NCBI RefSeq assembly: GCF_030691015.1
Contig: NZ_JAUYFF010000016.1
Span: 24,595 to 88,594 of the forward strand
DNA: 64,000 nt
Direction of reading: 5' to 3'
DNA from: Sulfuricurvum sp.
Lineage (GTDB): Bacteria; Campylobacterota; Campylobacteria; Campylobacterales; Sulfurimonadaceae
This document shows positions 62,582-64,000 of this stretch, piece after piece. The notes beneath the pieces are model-generated. The model ran no database searches. It was not told the origin of the DNA and was given only the letters and a program-made list of their open reading frames with translations. Positions within the stretch are counted from its first letter, which is position 1. The number at the start of each line of letters is the position of its first letter. The translations under genes were made by a program, and so were the position numbers.

Positions 62582-64000
62582 ATGAATTGGTTGGAAAATA
62601 TGGTACTACAAAGCAAGTTGATCTTGCTGACGGCTGTTATGATGATTGCCCTTGCTACATTGGGTTATATGGGGTATACGAATCTTCAGCAATGGAAAAC
62701 CTCCGTAAATGAAATAGGTGGAGTAAGACTTCCCTCTATCGTCGGTATTATGGAAATGCGTACCGGAATTAATCAGGTCGTTATTCAACAAAATCGCGTC
62801 CGATCACTCCAGAATGATCCGAAAATGCGGGATAAACTTAACGATGCCAGAGAAAGATTGGTTAAGGGATTTGAGCGTTTTGACAAAGGGTATAAAATTT
62901 ACGCACCTCTTCCTCAAACGCCTGAAGAGGCCATAGAATGGAAGACTTTTGAAGAGAACTTCGCTAAATGGAAAGAGTTGAGTTTGGCGTTTCGTGCCAA
63001 TACCCTCGTTCCTCTGATCAACAACACCAATCCGGCAATGGAAGCGGTCTATTTTGAGCAAATGAAGACCTTTATCGAGAACAGCCGTGTCCCTCGTCAA
63101 GCGGCATTAGAGAGCATGGACAAAATCGCTCAAATTAATATTGAAATCGGAAATGAAATAGTAAAAGCTTCGCAGGAAGAAGCAGAAGCTGACCTCGTGT
63201 TAACCTTGATCGTAATGATGATTGCATTTTCTCTAGCCATTATATTGGCGACTTTGATCATCCGCTCTATCACCCGTTCGATCACCTCAAGCGTCACCTC
63301 TATCCGTGATGGTGCAATGCAGATCACCTCGGCTTCCGATCAAGTAGCGTCGTCGTCATCGTCTTTGGCACAAGGGGCGAGTGAGCAAGCTTCCAGTGTC
63401 GAAGAGGTAAGCGCAACCCTCGAAGAGTCAACTGCAATCAACACCCAAAACACCGATAACGCACGCCAAGCCGATATTTTGGCAAAAAATGCGAACGATT
63501 CGGCAAAAGCGGGATACGAAAAAGGGGAACAACTTTCCCATTCTATGCACGCAATCACCGAATCAGCGGCAAAAATCAGCGGTATTATTAAAACGATCGA
63601 TCAAATTGCATTCCAAACCAACCTCCTTGCCCTCAATGCAGCAGTTGAAGCGGCACGCGCAGGTGAACACGGTTTAGGATTTGCCGTCGTTGCGGACGAA
63701 GTACGTAACCTTGCACAACGTGCCGCATCGGCTGCCAAAGAGACCTCTGATATCATTGAAGAGGTTGTAAGCCAGATCAAAGAGGGGAACCAAATCGCTC
63801 TTGCGACCCATACCTCATTCCAAGAGATTGTTGAACAAAGTAAAAAAGTATCCGATCTTATCGGTGAAATCGCTATCGCCGGTAAAGAGCAGGCTGAGGG
63901 TATGGGTCAGATCAATCAAGCTATGGGTCAAGTAGACCAAGTAACCCAACAAGTTGCCGCCAACTCCGAAGAAGCGGCCGCAGCAGCAGAAGAGCTTAAC
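62582..64000 (+). CDS. Methyl-accepting chemotaxis protein (3' end beyond the window)
   Basis: The frame is open from ATG 62582 (AGGAG upstream) to the window edge, 473 codons. It has a membrane segment at about residues 12-32, a periplasmic four-helix-bundle-like sensor at about 33-195, a second membrane segment (LTLIVMMIAFSLAIILATLII, about 205-225), HAMP-like linker and a signalling hairpin with [20 protein letters not shown] and [19 protein letters not shown]. The tip differs from the two MCPs at the left end (IAFQTN/VEAAR instead of IADQTN/IEAAR), so it belongs to a different receptor class. It is the third gene of the cheY-cheW-MCP unit. Confidence 0.93.
   Translation, partial: MNWLENMVLQSKLILLTAVMMIALATLGYMGYTNLQQWKTSVNEIGGVRLPSIVGIMEMRTGINQVVIQQNRVRSLQNDPKMRDKLNDARERLVKGFERFDKGYKIYAPLPQTPEEAIEWKTFEENFAKWKELSLAFRANTLVPLINNTNPAMEAVYFEQMKTFIENSRVPRQAALESMDKIAQINIEIGNEIVKASQEEAEADLVLTLIVMMIAFSLAIILATLIIRSITRSITSSVTSIRDGAMQITSASDQVASSSSSLAQGASEQASSVEEVSATLEESTAINTQNTDNARQADILAKNANDSAKAGYEKGEQLSHSMHAITESAAKISGIIKTIDQIAFQTNLLALNAAVEAARAGEHGLGFAVVADEVRNLAQRAASAAKETSDIIEEVVSQIKEGNQIALATHTSFQEIVEQSKKVSDLIGEIAIAGKEQAEGMGQINQAMGQVDQVTQQVAANSEEAAAAAEELN

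Overview
The window looks like a chromosome segment of a free-living Campylobacterota (Epsilonproteobacteria), most like the Sulfuricurvum/Sulfurimonas group; this is inferred from gene content and order, not from a database search. Supporting signs are the gene orders cheY-prmA-ftsH-psd-pssA, pyrH-rpoZ-spoT-tyrS-(nitronate monooxygenase)-amidase, cbpA-hspR and serS-pflB-like, a dimeric (all-alpha) dUTPase, a Cys-rich small protein I recall from this group, and a histidine kinase with the MIAHQWRQPL motif. Genes are tightly packed. No gap between genes exceeds about 200 bases, and I see no tRNA or rRNA, insertion sequence, prophage or CRISPR array.

Layout. 1-3.7 kb: the tail of an unknown gene and two methyl-accepting chemotaxis proteins, the second with a C-terminal zinc-binding CZB domain. 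3.9-7.0 kb: an ovothiol-type cluster (OvoA core without its methyltransferase domain, an OvoB-like PLP lyase, a YhbP-like flavin-fold protein) and a 58-residue four-Cys protein. 7.1-9.6 kb: dUTPase, then lipid A acyltransferase and heptosyltransferase I. 9.7-16.6 kb: a membrane sensor-like protein overlapping hisH, then hisA, cheY, prmA, ftsH, psd and pssA. 16.5-22.1 kb: a PflB-like flagellar motor TPR protein, serS, a MetF-like protein, serB and a small unknown. 22.2-28 kb: a c-type cytochrome with a hairpin in its leader, an SDR protein, and an MlaE-MlaF-MlaD-lipoprotein-pfkA operon. 28-36 kb: dacA, a hypoxanthine-DNA glycosylase, purH, cbpA-hspR with a HAIR-like operator over its promoter, ung, an exported EEP nuclease family protein and an M3 oligopeptidase. 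36-41.4 kb: a pyruvate:acceptor oxidoreductase, a DHOD-like protein and a DUF502 membrane protein. 41.4-43.9 kb: a two-gene module of an HtrA-type protease with a zinc ribbon and an unknown 456-residue protein. 44-51.8 kb: the pyrH to amidase operon and convergent galU. 51.9-64 kb: a signalling region.

The signalling region is the most unusual part. It holds an exported His/Lys-rich protein, a PAS histidine kinase, and a 1922-residue protein that joins a Ser/Thr-kinase domain, an AAA-type ATPase, a long helical-repeat region, GAF, two PAS domains and a histidine kinase. After these come a response regulator with an unrecognised 360-residue output region, a second CheY, CheW, and an MCP cut by the window end. 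Together with the MCPs at the left end and the PflB-like motor protein, this suggests a motile organism with more than one chemosensory input. The strongest candidates for new biology are the giant dual-kinase protein with its downstream regulator, the protease/zinc-ribbon module, and the methyltransferase-less ovothiol cluster.
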